Origin: Thermus igniterrae ATCC 700962 | GTDB lineage: Bacteria; Deinococcota; Deinococci; Deinococcales; Thermaceae | Reading direction: 5' to 3' | Assembly: GCF_000376265.1 (NCBI RefSeq) | Contig: NZ_AQWU01000074.1 | Location: 57,011-121,010 of the forward strand | Length of the DNA stretch: 64,000 bases | Part shown: piece by piece, positions 1 to 8,977 of the stretch | Layout of the letters: each line of letters starts with the position of its first letter | How positions within the stretch are numbered: the first letter of the stretch is position 1 | Position numbers and translations under genes: made by a program | The notes under the pieces: generated by a model | Told to the model about the DNA's origin: nothing | The model's database searches: none | Seen by the model: the letters and a program-made list of their open reading frames with translations, nothing else

Positions 1-266
1 GTGCGGTCCTCGGGGCTGAGGAGGACCGGGGCCTTGCCCTGGCCCACCCGGGGGTCCTGGTCCAGGCGCTCCTTTTGCAAGAGGGCCTTGGCCGCCTCCA
101 AGGCCTCTTCCCGGGTGGGGTAGAGGCTATAGGGGTTCACCTTGAAGAGGAGGTCGTAGCCCTTGGGCCCCTGGACTAGCCAGGCCAGGTGGAGTTCAAA
201 GAAGGGCTTCTTCTGCCATTCGGGGTACACGCGTTGAGTATACGCCAGCCCCCAGGAGGTTCTCAT
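1..266 (-). CDS. Partial conserved hypothetical protein, 3' end off the window
   Basis: An open frame starts at the ATG at 266 and runs leftwards past the window edge, giving about 88 residues that begin MRTSWGLAYTQRVYPEW. It is rich in aromatic and charged residues, with no signal peptide, membrane segment or recognised motif, and has the codon use of its neighbours. It is divergent from mrp, and the roughly 50-base gap must hold both promoters. I do not recognise the family. It looks like a small soluble Thermus protein, and its full length is unknown. Confidence 0.6.
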   Translation of the reverse strand, partial: MRTSWGLAYTQRVYPEWQKKPFFELHLAWLVQGPKGYDLLFKVNPYSLYPTREEALEAAKALLQKERLDQDPRVGQGKAPVLLSPEDR

Positions 267-280
267 TGTGCCTTAACCTC

Positions 281-309
281 TTGCCCAAAACTATCCTCGG
301 GTATACCCT
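281..309 (+). promoter_or_regulatory. Candidate promoter of the mrp operon
   Basis: A -35 TTGCCC at 281-286, a 17-base spacer and a -10 TACCCT at 304-309 lie directly before the ATG at 319. Transcription would start about at the initiation codon, so the mRNA would be leaderless or nearly so. No Shine-Dalgarno sequence is visible. Confidence 0.5.
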
Positions 310-318
310 AAGCCCGGT

Positions 319-1371
319 ATGGCGCTTACCCAAGAGCAGGTCCTCGAGGCCCTGCGCACCGTGTTGGACCCCGAGCTGGGCAAGGACCTGGTTTCCCTGG
401 GCATGGTGGGGGAGGTCCGGGTGGAGGGAGCCAGGGTGGACCTCCTCATCCAGCTCACCACCCCCGCCTGTCCCCTCAAGGGGCAGATCGAGGCCGACAT
501 CCGCCAGGCCCTGAGGCCTTTGGGGGCCGAGGAGGTGCGGGTGCGCTTCGGGGGCGGGGTAAAGGCCCCGGAGCAGTATCCCATCCCCGGGGTGAAGCAC
601 GTGGTGGCGGTGGCCTCCGGCAAAGGGGGGGTGGGGAAGAGCACCGTGGCCGCCAACCTGGCCCTGGCCCTGAGCCGGGAGGGGGCCCGGGTGGGCCTTC
701 TGGACGCCGACCTCTATGGCCCCAGCCAGGCCAAGATGTTCGGCCTGGAGGGGGAGCGCCTCAAGGTGGACCAGAACCGCAAGATCCTCCCCCTGGAGGC
801 CTACGGCCTCAAGGTGCTCTCCATGGCCAACATCGTCCCCCCGGGCCAGGCCATGATCTGGCGCGGCCCCATCCTGCACGGCACCCTCAAGCAGTTCCTG
901 GAGGACGTGCACTGGGGGGAGCTGGACTACCTGGTGGTGGACCTGCCCCCGGGCACCGGGGACGTGCAGCTTTCCCTCACCCAGCTCACCCGGGTCTCCG
1001 GGGGGGTAATCGTCACCACCCCTCAGGAGGTGGCCCTGATAGACGCCGAGCGGGCGGCGGACATGTTCAAGAAGGTGCAGGTGCCCATCCTGGGGGTGGT
1101 GGAGAACATGAGCCACTTCCTCTGCCCCCACTGCGGCCAGCCCACCCCCATCTTCGGGGAGGGGGGCGGCCGGCGCCTGGCGGAGAGGCTCAAGACCCGC
1201 TTCCTGGGGGAGATTCCCCTCACCCTGCCCTTGCGGGAGAGCGGGGACCGGGGGCGGCCCATCCTGGTGGCCGACCCCGAGGGGCAGGAGGCCCAGGCCT
1301 TCCTGCGGGCGGCCCGGGAGCTGGCGGGCGCCCTAAGCGTCCAGGCCTTCATCGCTCTGCCCATGGCCTAG
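319..1371 (+). CDS. mrp: Mrp/NBP35-family Fe-S cluster carrier ATPase
   Basis: The 350-residue protein has an N-terminal MIP18/DUF59 domain (about residues 4-75) followed by a ParA-type P-loop ATPase. The deviant Walker A motif GKGGVGKS is at 101-108, and a CPHC pair (Cys269, Cys272) is the dimer-bridging Fe-S ligand typical of ApbC/Nbp35 proteins. The family binds and transfers [4Fe-4S] clusters in the cytoplasm. The gene is followed after one base by a regulator with many cysteines, which suggests an Fe-S homeostasis pair. Length and domain order are normal for bacterial Mrp. Confidence 0.93.
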   Translation: MALTQEQVLEALRTVLDPELGKDLVSLGMVGEVRVEGARVDLLIQLTTPACPLKGQIEADIRQALRPLGAEEVRVRFGGGVKAPEQYPIPGVKHVVAVASGKGGVGKSTVAANLALALSREGARVGLLDADLYGPSQAKMFGLEGERLKVDQNRKILPLEAYGLKVLSMANIVPPGQAMIWRGPILHGTLKQFLEDVHWGELDYLVVDLPPGTGDVQLSLTQLTRVSGGVIVTTPQEVALIDAERAADMFKKVQVPILGVVENMSHFLCPHCGQPTPIFGEGGGRRLAERLKTRFLGEIPLTLPLRESGDRGRPILVADPEGQEAQAFLRAARELAGALSVQAFIALPMA

Positions 1372-1372
1372 T

Positions 1373-1969
1373 ATGGCCCTCATCCTGGAGAACACCAAGG
1401 AAAAGGTCCTGGACCTCCTGCGCTTCCGCCCCCTCACGGTCAAGGAGGTGGCGGAGGCCCTGGGGGTGAGCCGGGTGGCGGCCCAGAAGCACCTGCAGGA
1501 CCTCGAGGCCAAGGGCCTGGTGCGTTCCGAGGTGCGCAAGTGCCCGGGCCGGGGCCGCCCCCACCGCCTCTACCGGGCCCAGGACCAGGAGGCCCCCTAC
1601 GCCGCCCTTTGCGGGGACGTCCTGCGGGGGTTGGAGGGGGCCCTGGGGCGGGAGGGGGTGGTGGCCTTCCTCCTGGAGCGCCACCGCCACCTCCTGGCCC
1701 CCCTGAACCTGCCCGCCCTGCCCCTGCGGGAGCGCCTGGCCCGCCTGGCCCAGTTCCTGCGGGAGCAGGGCTACGAGGCGGAGGTGGTGGAGGAAGGGGG
1801 GCACCTCTACCTCTGCCAGAGGCGCTGTCCCAAGCTGGCCCTCTCCCGCCAGCACGAAGCCCTTTGCCAAAGCGAACTCCTGGCCTACCAGGAGCTTTTG
1901 GGCCTCCCCCTGGTGCGGGAGGAGCGCATCGCCGAGGGCGGGGCGTGTTGCCGCTACCGGATAGAATAG
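1373..1969 (+). CDS. HTH regulator with C-terminal cysteine cluster, SufR-like
   Basis: The 198-residue protein begins with a winged helix-turn-helix (about residues 10-65, including EALGVSRVAAQKHLQDLEAKG). The C-terminal half carries cysteines in LCQRRCPK, ALCQ and GACCRY, the spacing seen in DeoR/ArsR-like Fe-S repressors of the SufR group (COG2345). The ATG lies one base after the mrp stop, so the two are co-transcribed. It may sense a cluster and control Fe-S assembly genes; target and cofactor are inferred, not shown. Confidence 0.75.
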   Translation: MALILENTKEKVLDLLRFRPLTVKEVAEALGVSRVAAQKHLQDLEAKGLVRSEVRKCPGRGRPHRLYRAQDQEAPYAALCGDVLRGLEGALGREGVVAFLLERHRHLLAPLNLPALPLRERLARLAQFLREQGYEAEVVEEGGHLYLCQRRCPKLALSRQHEALCQSELLAYQELLGLPLVREERIAEGGACCRYRIE

Positions 1970-1973
1970 CGGG

Positions 1974-2735
1974 GTGTGGGTCTACCGCCTGAAGGGGAAG
2001 CCGGAGGAGTTGGAGCCCCTGATTCCCGAGCTCTTTGACCGGGGAAGCCGGGGGCTGGAGGAGCGGGAGGGGGAGATCCTGGCCTACTTCCCCGCCCCCG
2101 TGGAGCTTCCCTTCGGGGGGGAGTGGCAGGAGCTTCCCGACGAGGACTGGCTTGAGGCCTGGCGGCGCGACCTCAGGCCTGTGCAGGCCGGGCCCTTTTA
2201 CGTTCTGGCCCCGTGGCACGAAGTAGGGGAGGGAATCCCCCTGGTCATTGAGCCGGGGATGGCCTTCGGCACCGGCCACCACGAGACCACCCGCCTGGCC
2301 CTAAAGGCCCTGGCCCGCCACGCCAGGCCCGGCCAGAGGGTTCTGGACCTGGGCACCGGCAGCGGCATCCTGGCCATCGCCGCCGCCAAGCTGGGGGCCG
2401 AGGCCCTGGGGGTGGACATTGACCCCAGCGTCCTCCCCCTGGCGGAGGAGAACGCCAGGAGGAACGGGGTGGCCGTGCGCTTCCTCCCGGGAAGCCTGGT
2501 AGAGGCCCTGCCCCAGGGCCCCTTTGACCTGCTGGTGGCCAACCTCTTCGCCGAGCTCCACGTGGCCCTGGCCCCCCGCTACCGGGAGGCCCTGGTCCCG
2601 GAGGGGGTCTTGCTCCTCACGGGCATCCTGCGGGAGAAGGCCCCCTCGGTGCGGCAGGCCCTGGAGGGGGTGGGCTTCAGCCCCCTGGGGGCTGAGGAAG
2701 AGGGGGAGTGGGTTCTCCTGGCCTACCGGAGGTAG
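1974..2735 (+). CDS. prmA: Ribosomal protein L11 methyltransferase PrmA
   Basis: The 253-residue protein is almost collinear with recalled T. thermophilus PrmA, which trimethylates L11 at its N-terminus and at lysines. A short N-terminal substrate domain precedes an AdoMet-binding Rossmann fold with motif I LDLGTGSG near residue 124, the PGMAFGTGHHETT segment before it, and NLFAEL near 188. The start is GTG at 1974, four bases after the upstream stop. It is followed closely by rsmE, so two ribosome-modifying enzymes share a transcript. Confidence 0.95.
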   Translation: MWVYRLKGKPEELEPLIPELFDRGSRGLEEREGEILAYFPAPVELPFGGEWQELPDEDWLEAWRRDLRPVQAGPFYVLAPWHEVGEGIPLVIEPGMAFGTGHHETTRLALKALARHARPGQRVLDLGTGSGILAIAAAKLGAEALGVDIDPSVLPLAEENARRNGVAVRFLPGSLVEALPQGPFDLLVANLFAELHVALAPRYREALVPEGVLLLTGILREKAPSVRQALEGVGFSPLGAEEEGEWVLLAYRR

Positions 2736-2738
2736 TCC

Positions 2739-3425
2739 GTGCGTCCCCACCGCGCCTACAGCCCGGGCCTCACCGGCGTGCTCCCCTGGGAGGAGGGGTA
2801 CCACCTGGTGGAGGTCCTCCGGGCCCGGGTGGGCGACCGCTTCACCGTGTTTGACGCCGAGCGGGAGGCCCTGGCGGAGGTGGTGGACCTGGGGCCCCCG
2901 GTGCGCTACCGCCTCCTGGAGGAACGCCGCCCCGAGCGGGAGGTGGGGGTGGAGGTGGTCCTCTACATGGCCCTCCTCAAGGGGGACAAGCTTTCCGAGG
3001 TGGTGCGGGGGGCCACGGAGCTGGGGGCCACCCGCATCCAGCCCCTCATCACCCGCCACAGCGTGCCCAAGGAGGTGGGGGAGGGCAAGCTCAGGCGGCT
3101 TCGGGCCATCGCCGTGGAGGCGGCCAAGCAGTCGGGAAGGCTTAAGGTGCCTGAGGTCCTGCCTCCCATTCCCCTCGAGGCCGTGCCCAAGGTGGCCCAG
3201 GGCCTGGTGGCCCACGTGGGGGCCAGGACCCTGGTGCGGGAGGCCCTGGACCTAACGAAGCCGATGGCCCTGGCCGTGGGGCCCGAGGGGGGGCTGGCCG
3301 AGGCGGAGGTGGCCCTCCTGCGGGAGCGGGGTTTTACCCCCGTCAGCCTGGGACGGCGCATCCTGCGGGCGGAGACCGCGGCTTTAGCCCTCCTGGCCCT
3401 CTGCACCGCTGGGGAGGGGCGATGA
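2739..3425 (+). CDS. rsmE: 16S rRNA m3U1498 methyltransferase RsmE
   Basis: The 228-residue protein has a PUA-like N-terminal domain and a SPOUT-fold C-terminal domain whose trefoil-knot signatures are visible: AVGPEGGL (about 178-185) and GRRILRAETA (about 202-211). RsmE methylates N3 of U1498 in the small subunit rRNA. The GTG start at 2739 lies three bases after the prmA stop, and the stop overlaps the next start in ATGA style, so translation is probably coupled. Confidence 0.93.
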   Translation: MRPHRAYSPGLTGVLPWEEGYHLVEVLRARVGDRFTVFDAEREALAEVVDLGPPVRYRLLEERRPEREVGVEVVLYMALLKGDKLSEVVRGATELGATRIQPLITRHSVPKEVGEGKLRRLRAIAVEAAKQSGRLKVPEVLPPIPLEAVPKVAQGLVAHVGARTLVREALDLTKPMALAVGPEGGLAEAEVALLRERGFTPVSLGRRILRAETAALALLALCTAGEGR

Positions 3426-3811
3426 GGCCCTGGGCCCTTCTCCTCCTGGTGCTCCTCACCGCTTGCCGCTACACCTTCTTGCCCTTGGACCCCGGGCGGC
3501 CCGCGCCCCTGGAGCGGCCCTTCCTCACCGCGCGGCTGGAGGCCCAGGGGGAGGAGGCCCTCCTCCTCCTCCGGGTGCAGCGCCTTCCCCGCCCCGGGTA
3601 CCTCCTCCTCAGGTGGTACCGGGAAGAGGAACTCCTCCAGGAAAAGGCCCTGTTCCTGGAGGCCCCCGGCCTCTACCGGGCCCGCTTTCCCCTGGGGGCG
3701 GGCTACCACCGCCTGGTGGGCCTCCTGGAAGGGGTGCCCCTCTTCCAGCTGGACCTGGGTACCCCCGGCCTACCGGATCCCGATGAGGAAAAGGACCAGG
3801 GGAACCGTTAG
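3422..3811 (+). CDS. Small putative lipoprotein
   Basis: The 129-residue product starts with a hydrophobic segment ending in the lipobox LTAC (Cys15), so it should be lipidated and exported. The remainder looks like one compact beta-rich domain with a charged tail. It overlaps the rsmE stop by four bases, and its last 42 bases overlap the 3' end of the convergent transporter gene. No family was recognised. Confidence 0.7.
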   Translation: MRPWALLLLVLLTACRYTFLPLDPGRPAPLERPFLTARLEAQGEEALLLLRVQRLPRPGYLLLRWYREEELLQEKALFLEAPGLYRARFPLGAGYHRLVGLLEGVPLFQLDLGTPGLPDPDEEKDQGNR

Positions 3812-4663
3812 GAAGGCCAAAAAGGTGGAGACTACCACGCTGCGGGCCACCCGGAGGGCATCCCCCCCGAACTCCTTGGTCATGAGGAAGGCGTTCACCG
3901 CCACCGGGGTGGCGGACTGCAGGACTAGCACCTGGTGCTCCAGGGTGGGTAGCCCCAGGAGGAGCCCCACGGCGTAGGCGGTGAGGGGGGCCAGGAGGAG
4001 CCTCAGGCCGCTGGCCACCCCCTCAAAGGCCCCGATCTGGAAGGGGGTTTTGGCCATCTGCATCCCCAGGGTGAGGAGGAGGACGGGGATGGCCGCCTGG
4101 CCCATGAGCCGCACCCCCTCGTCCAGGCGGAAGGGGAGGGTGAGGCCCAGGGCCTTGAAGAGGAGGCCCAGGAAGAGGGCGTAGAAGAGGGGAAGGCGCA
4201 GGGTAAAAAGAAGGCCTTCCCGCAGGCTCCCTCCCCGGATGAAGGCGGGCCCCAGGCCGAACATGACCACGCTGGAGAGGATGAAGTAGACCACCGCCCG
4301 CCTCAGTCCCTCCTCTCCCAGGGCGAAGAAGGTGAGGGAAAGCCCCATGTTGCCGGAGTTGGGGAAGAGGCTGCACACCAGAAGCCCCTTGGCGGCCTCA
4401 GGGGAAAGCCCAAGGAGCCGCCCCGCCCCCAGGATGAGGAGGTAGAGGAAGGTATAGGTGAGGGCGAAGCCCAGGGTGAGGCCCCAAAGCCCCTCCCGGG
4501 AGTACTCCGCCCGGTACATGGCGTCAAAGATGAGGGCCGGCACCAGGAGGTAGAGGGTGAGGCGGCTTAGGGTGGTGAGGTCCATGGCCACCCGCCGGCC
4601 CAGGAGGTACCCCGAGAGGACCACCAGGGCCACCGGAACCACGGTGTTGAGGAGGGCCTGCAT
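3770..4663 (-). CDS. Auxin-efflux-carrier (AEC) family transporter
   Basis: The 297-residue hydrophobic protein has about ten predicted membrane segments and conserved AEC features, including an N-terminal GYLLGRR region and the LFPNSGNMGLSL segment of the N-terminal half. AEC proteins export small organic anions; the substrate here is unknown. I chose ATG 4663 because a -10-like TAGAAT lies seven bases before it. The in-frame ATG at 4672 would add three residues. It is divergent from the ornithine-cyclodeaminase homologue, with almost no spacer. Confidence 0.85.
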   Translation of the reverse strand: MQALLNTVVPVALVVLSGYLLGRRVAMDLTTLSRLTLYLLVPALIFDAMYRAEYSREGLWGLTLGFALTYTFLYLLILGAGRLLGLSPEAAKGLLVCSLFPNSGNMGLSLTFFALGEEGLRRAVVYFILSSVVMFGLGPAFIRGGSLREGLLFTLRLPLFYALFLGLLFKALGLTLPFRLDEGVRLMGQAAIPVLLLTLGMQMAKTPFQIGAFEGVASGLRLLLAPLTAYAVGLLLGLPTLEHQVLVLQSATPVAVNAFLMTKEFGGDALRVARSVVVSTFLAFLTVPLVLFLIGIR

Positions 4664-4681
4664 GTGGGGCATTCTAGGGGC

Positions 4682-5503
4682 ATGGACTATGTAAGGTTGG
4701 CGGAGGCCATCCGCAAGGTGCTCCTCCGGGGGGCGGAGGCGCCCCGGAGGCAGGTCCTTTCCCTGCCTGGAGGGCAGTTTCTGGTCATGCCGGCGGCGGA
4801 CGGGGAGGTGGCCGTGTGCAAGCTGGTGACGGTGGAAGCCCACCGGGAGCCGCGGGTGGGGGCGGAGGTCTGGGCCAGGCGCCTGGACACCGGGGAGGTC
4901 TTCCACCTGCCGGGGGAGGCCCTCACCCGCTGGCGCACCGCGGCCCTCTCCCTCCTGGCCGCCAGGCTTCTTGCCCCCAGGCGGGAGGGAGCGCTTTTGC
5001 TGGTGGGGCCGGGAGCGCAAGGGGAGGCCCACCTCGAGGCCTTCCACCAGGGCTTCGCCCTCACCCGGGTGCTGGTGCGGGGGCGAAGCCGGGAGCGCCT
5101 GGAGGCCCTTTTGCGGAAGGCCCGGGCCCTGGGCCTTCAGGCCGAGGAGTGGAAGGGGGAAGAGGTACCCTCAGAGGTGGCCTTCCTGGTCACCGCCACC
5201 CCCAGCCCCACGCCCGTCCTCCCCGAGGAGGTACCGGAGGGGGTCTTCATCGCCGCCGTGGGGAGCTTCCGCCCGGAGATGCGGGAGGTGCCGGAGGCTC
5301 TGGTGCGAAGGGCCGCGGTCTACTGCGACACCGAGGACGCCCTTGTGGAGGCGGGGGAGCTCCAGGGCCTGGCCAGGCCGGTGGTCCCCCTGCGGGAGGC
5401 CCTCATGGGGCGGAGGGCCCAGGGGGACCCCATCCTCTTCAAGAGCGTGGGCCACGCCCTCTTTGACCTGGCGGCGGTGCGGGTCCATTTGGGCCTGGAC
5501 TAG
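4682..5503 (+). CDS. Ornithine cyclodeaminase / mu-crystallin family protein
   Basis: The 273-residue protein has the two-part OCD architecture: an N-terminal dimer and substrate region, with a lysine (CKLVTV) at the usual catalytic area, and a Rossmann domain starting LLVGPGAQGEAH near residue 108. Family members include ornithine cyclodeaminase, ketimine reductases and alanine dehydrogenases. The sequence alone does not decide the substrate. It is shorter than most true cyclodeaminases (about 350), which favours a ketimine reductase-like role. Confidence 0.85.
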   Translation: MDYVRLAEAIRKVLLRGAEAPRRQVLSLPGGQFLVMPAADGEVAVCKLVTVEAHREPRVGAEVWARRLDTGEVFHLPGEALTRWRTAALSLLAARLLAPRREGALLLVGPGAQGEAHLEAFHQGFALTRVLVRGRSRERLEALLRKARALGLQAEEWKGEEVPSEVAFLVTATPSPTPVLPEEVPEGVFIAAVGSFRPEMREVPEALVRRAAVYCDTEDALVEAGELQGLARPVVPLREALMGRRAQGDPILFKSVGHALFDLAAVRVHLGLD

Positions 5504-6411
5504 GGTACGCGCACCACGATCTTCCCCGTGTGCCCCCGGTCCAGGAGGGCCTGGAAGGCGGCTTCGGCCTCGAGGAAGGGGAAGACCCCTCCCACCACCG
5601 GCTTGAGCTCCCCTCCCAGCCGGGGGAGGAGGAAGGCCAGGGCCTCCTCCAGAAGGCTTTGGTCCAAGAGCAGGGGCCCAAGCCAGAAGCCCAAGACGGT
5701 GAGGTTGCGCCGCATGAGCCTTAGGGGGTTCAGGGGGGCCACCTCCCCCTCCGCGGCCCCGATGTACACCAGGCGGCCCAGGGGCTTGAGGAGGCTCAGG
5801 CTCTCCTCCAGGGCGCTTCCCCGCACCTCCAGGACCACGTCCACGCCCCCTAAGGCCTTCACCCGCTCGGATAGGGCCTCGTAGGGGGCCACCACCTCCG
5901 CCCCCAGGGCCTGGGGGAGGGAGAGCTTCTCGGGCCTCGAGGCCGCCGCCACCACCCTGAGGCCCAGGGCCCTGGCCACCTGGACCGCGGCGGTGCCCAG
6001 GGCCCCTGCCGCCGCCTGCACCAAGACCCACTCCCCGGGCCTGGCCCCCGCCCGCCGCAGGGCCAGGTAGGCGGTGAGGAAGGAGACGGGGTAGGCGGCG
6101 GCCTCCTCGGGGGAAAGCCCCTCGGGAACGGGCAGGAGGGCCTTCTGGGCCACCGCCACCCGCTCCGCCAGGGCCCCGTGGGGCATGAGGGCGGCGTAGC
6201 GCTTTCCCCCCACCCGCCCCACCGCCTCCATCCCCGGGGTGAAGGGGGGGTGGACGCGGGTCAGGTACCCTCCAAGCCGCAGGAGGTGGTCGGCGAAGTT
6301 CAGGCCCACCGCCTCCACCTCCATGACCACCTCCCCCGGCCCCGGGGAGGGCTCGGGCACCTCCTTGAGGACCATGGGGGCCCGCAGGCGTTCTTGCACC
6401 CAGGCGCGCAT
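5500..6411 (-). CDS. Zinc-free MDR quinone oxidoreductase
   Basis: The 303-residue member of the medium-chain dehydrogenase/reductase superfamily has an N-terminal GroES-like domain (VGLNFADHLLRLGGY) and a Rossmann NADPH site AAAGALGTAAVQVA. The zinc-ligand cysteines of alcohol dehydrogenases are absent, which places it with NADPH:quinone oxidoreductases; a T. thermophilus protein of the same length is known structurally. The box TAGACT lies six bases before the ATG, so it is probably leaderless. Its stop overlaps that of the convergent OCD-family gene. Confidence 0.9.
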   Translation of the reverse strand: MRAWVQERLRAPMVLKEVPEPSPGPGEVVMEVEAVGLNFADHLLRLGGYLTRVHPPFTPGMEAVGRVGGKRYAALMPHGALAERVAVAQKALLPVPEGLSPEEAAAYPVSFLTAYLALRRAGARPGEWVLVQAAAGALGTAAVQVARALGLRVVAAASRPEKLSLPQALGAEVVAPYEALSERVKALGGVDVVLEVRGSALEESLSLLKPLGRLVYIGAAEGEVAPLNPLRLMRRNLTVLGFWLGPLLLDQSLLEEALAFLLPRLGGELKPVVGGVFPFLEAEAAFQALLDRGHTGKIVVRVP

Positions 6412-6453
6412 GGGGCCAGTCTACCAGGAGGGGTAGCTGGTATCCTGAGGGGC

Positions 6454-7053
6454 ATGACGGGACGCAACCTCGCCCGCTTCTACCAGGTGGCCCAGGAGAT
6501 CTGGAGCCAGCTTCCCCCCGCGGCCCGCTTCCGCCCCGTGGAGGACGGCAAGGTCCTGGCCCGCCATGCCCCCTTGATGGAGACCTGGACGGAGGAGCTG
6601 GTCCAGGGCTTCTACGATACCCTCTTCGGCCACCCCGCCACCCGGGCGGTCTTCCGGGAAGGGGAGCGGCCGGCCCGGGAGAAGACCCTCCGCGACTGGT
6701 ACCTGAGGACCCTCCGGGGCCCCTTCAATGGCCAGTACTTCGCCTGGCAGGCCCTGGTGGGCCTGGTGCACCTGCGCCGGGGGGTGACCAACGCCATGAT
6801 GGCCGCCATGTGGAACTGGGTCACCGGGGTGGTGGCGGGGAAGGCCCGGGAAAGCCTGCCCCTGGAGGAGGCCCGGGCCCTGGAGGATGCCTTCCGCCGC
6901 CTGGCCTTCACCGTGATGGCCCTCATCGCTGAGGAGTACCTAGAGGCCTACCTCGAGGCCCTGGCCTTGAGCTGGCAGGAGGACCCCCAGACCTTCGTGC
7001 ACAAGGCCCAGGAGATGGCCGCCACCCTCCTGGCCCAGCTCAGCCCCTCCTAG
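6454..7053 (+). CDS. Stand-alone sensor-type globin (protoglobin family)
   Basis: The 199-residue protein is a single globin domain of the globin-coupled-sensor/protoglobin type. The segment [11 protein letters not shown] carries the proximal histidine (His106) in the family's characteristic H-x-R-x-G-V context, and an aromatic distal pocket (FYDTLFGHP) precedes it. No kinase, cyclase or methyl-accepting domain follows. It should bind haem and sense or handle O2, NO or CO. A TATCCT box lies seven bases before the ATG, so it is probably leaderless. Its stop overlaps the convergent permease gene. Confidence 0.85.
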   Translation: MTGRNLARFYQVAQEIWSQLPPAARFRPVEDGKVLARHAPLMETWTEELVQGFYDTLFGHPATRAVFREGERPAREKTLRDWYLRTLRGPFNGQYFAWQALVGLVHLRRGVTNAMMAAMWNWVTGVVAGKARESLPLEEARALEDAFRRLAFTVMALIAEEYLEAYLEALALSWQEDPQTFVHKAQEMAATLLAQLSPS

Positions 7054-7859
7054 CCCTTCACCGAACCCGCCAGGAGGCCCCGGAGGAAGTACCGCCCCAG
7101 GAAGATGTAGACCAAAAGCGTGGGCAAAGCGGCCAGGATGGCCCCGGCCATGGGTAGGTTCCACTTCACCGCCTCTCCTCCGGCCAGCTGGGCCAGGGCC
7201 ACGGTGATGGGCTGGCTCTCGGGCCGGGTCAGGGTCACGGCGAAAAGGAACTCGTTCCAAATCTGGGTGAACTGCCAGATGGCCACCACCACGAAGGCAG
7301 GGGCGGAAAGGGGCAGGATCACGTGCCGGAAGACCCCAAAGAAGCCCGCCCCGTCTATGCGGGCGGCCTCCACCAGCTCGTCGGGGATTTCGCTGTAGTA
7401 GTTCTTGAAGATCAGGGTGACGATGGGGATGCCGTAGACCACGTGCACCAGGATGAGCCCAAAGAGGGTCCCGTAGAGCCCGATGGCCTTCACGAACTGG
7501 AAGAGGGGAATGAGGATGCTCTGGTAGGGGATGAACATCCCAAAGAGCATGAGGGCGAAAAGGAGGTTGGACCCGCGGAAGGGCCACTTAGCCAGCACGT
7601 ACCCGTTCAGGGCCCCCACCATGGCGGAAAGCAGGGTGGCGGAAACGGCCAGCACCAGGCTGTTTTGGAACTTGGGCCGGAAGGCCTCCCAGGCGATGCG
7701 GAAGCTTTCCCAGTACACCGGGTCTGGCCACTGCCAGACGGTGTCCAGGGTGATCTTAGCGGGCTCCTTCAAGGCCGTGAGGACCACCAGGTAGACGGGC
7801 AGGAGGAAGAAGAGGGTGGCCAGAAGGAGGAAGGCGTAGAGGAGAAGGCGCCCTATCAC
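7050..7859 (-). CDS. Sugar ABC transporter permease, MalG type
   Basis: The 269-residue inner-membrane permease has about six membrane segments and the EAA loop [20 protein letters not shown] that docks on the ATPase. It is the last gene of the ROK regulator / binding protein / permease / permease operon and overlaps the preceding permease by four bases (ATGA). Together they import glucose-type sugars. No ATP-binding gene is present, so a shared ATPase encoded elsewhere must energise the system. Confidence 0.93.
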   Translation of the reverse strand: MIGRLLLYAFLLLATLFFLLPVYLVVLTALKEPAKITLDTVWQWPDPVYWESFRIAWEAFRPKFQNSLVLAVSATLLSAMVGALNGYVLAKWPFRGSNLLFALMLFGMFIPYQSILIPLFQFVKAIGLYGTLFGLILVHVVYGIPIVTLIFKNYYSEIPDELVEAARIDGAGFFGVFRHVILPLSAPAFVVVAIWQFTQIWNEFLFAVTLTRPESQPITVALAQLAGGEAVKWNLPMAGAILAALPTLLVYIFLGRYFLRGLLAGSVKG

Positions 7860-8965
7860 CGCCGCACCTCCTTCCTGAGCTGGCTCGCCAGGTAGGGGAT
7901 CACCACCACCGCCACCAAGAGGAGGAGGAGGATGCCGATGGCCGCCCCCTTGGCGAACTGGTTACCCCGGAAGGCCAGGAGGTACATGTAGATGGCGGGC
8001 ACGTCCGTGGGGGCGTAGTCTAGGCCGGCCATGGCGAAGATGAGGTCAAAGATCTTGAGGGCGATATGCCCCAGAACGATCATGGCTGAGAGGGTGATGG
8101 GGGCCAGGAGGGGAAGGATCACGTGGCGGTAGGTCTGCCACTCGCTGGCCCCGTCCACCTTGGCTGCCTCCAGCACCTCCACGGGGATGCCCCGTAGTCC
8201 CGCCAGATACAGGGCCATGGTGTAGCCCGACATCTGCCAGACCGCGGCCAGGATTACCCCCACCAGGGCCAGGCTGAAGCCGTGGGGCTCGGGGTAGGGC
8301 AAAAGCTGGGTGCTCCGGCCCAGGGTGAAGGCCCAAAGGAGGAGCACCCCTCCGGAGAGGAGGCTCCAGAAGCGGCGCCCTCTTTCCCCTTCCCGGTGGG
8401 CCCGCCAGGCCACATAGAGGAGGACCAGGCCTACCACCAAGGCGGTGTAGAAGGGAAGGAGGTTCCAGTCAAACACCAGGGCCTGCTGCCGGGTGGTGAG
8501 CCAGGGGAAGGCGAGGGGGGGGAGGCCGAAGAGGGTGGGGAGCACGTTCACCCCCCCTTGGGGCTGGAGGAGCCAGCGCCAGATGGTCCCGGTCACCACG
8601 AAGGAGAGGGCCATGGGGAAGAGGAAGACCGTGCGGAAAAACCCTTCCCCCCTGGGCCCCCGGTCCAGGGCTATGGCCAGGAGTAGCCCCAGCCCCAGGC
8701 TTCCGGCCATGAAGAAGAGGGTGAAGAAGATGAGGTTCACCGCGCTTTGGCGGAAGCGCATGTCCACGAAGCCGGTGAAGAGCTCACGGTAGTTGTCCAG
8801 GCCCACGAACCTTAGCTCCGGTCTCAGGGCCAGGGCCTGGGCGGGGTTCTTGCCCCAGTCTGTTAGGGAGACCCAGAGGTTCTGGCCGATGAAGCCGTAG
8901 ACGAAGATGGCCACCGCCACCAAGGAGGGGAGGAGGACGAGAAAGGCCGTGATCCGATCGCGCAT
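7856..8965 (-). CDS. Sugar ABC transporter permease, MalF type
   Basis: The 369-residue permease has a large periplasmic or extra membrane insertion in its first half and the EAA loop [20 protein letters not shown]. The start chosen is ATG 8965, preceded by GGAGG. A longer frame from GTG 9013 would reach into the upstream hairpin and is unlikely. It pairs with the MalG-type permease to form the channel. An intrinsic hairpin separates it from the binding-protein gene, which should lower permease expression relative to the binding protein. Confidence 0.93.
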   Translation of the reverse strand: MRDRITAFLVLLPSLVAVAIFVYGFIGQNLWVSLTDWGKNPAQALALRPELRFVGLDNYRELFTGFVDMRFRQSAVNLIFFTLFFMAGSLGLGLLLAIALDRGPRGEGFFRTVFLFPMALSFVVTGTIWRWLLQPQGGVNVLPTLFGLPPLAFPWLTTRQQALVFDWNLLPFYTALVVGLVLLYVAWRAHREGERGRRFWSLLSGGVLLLWAFTLGRSTQLLPYPEPHGFSLALVGVILAAVWQMSGYTMALYLAGLRGIPVEVLEAAKVDGASEWQTYRHVILPLLAPITLSAMIVLGHIALKIFDLIFAMAGLDYAPTDVPAIYMYLLAFRGNQFAKGAAIGILLLLLVAVVVIPYLASQLRKEVRR

Positions 8966-8977
8966 CTTGCCTCCAGG

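Noticed and set aside
1540..2282. Proline/glycine-rich frames on both strands over the SufR-like regulator and prmA
   Set aside because: The composition is that of out-of-frame GC-rich sequence, and both real genes there are supported by domain matches.
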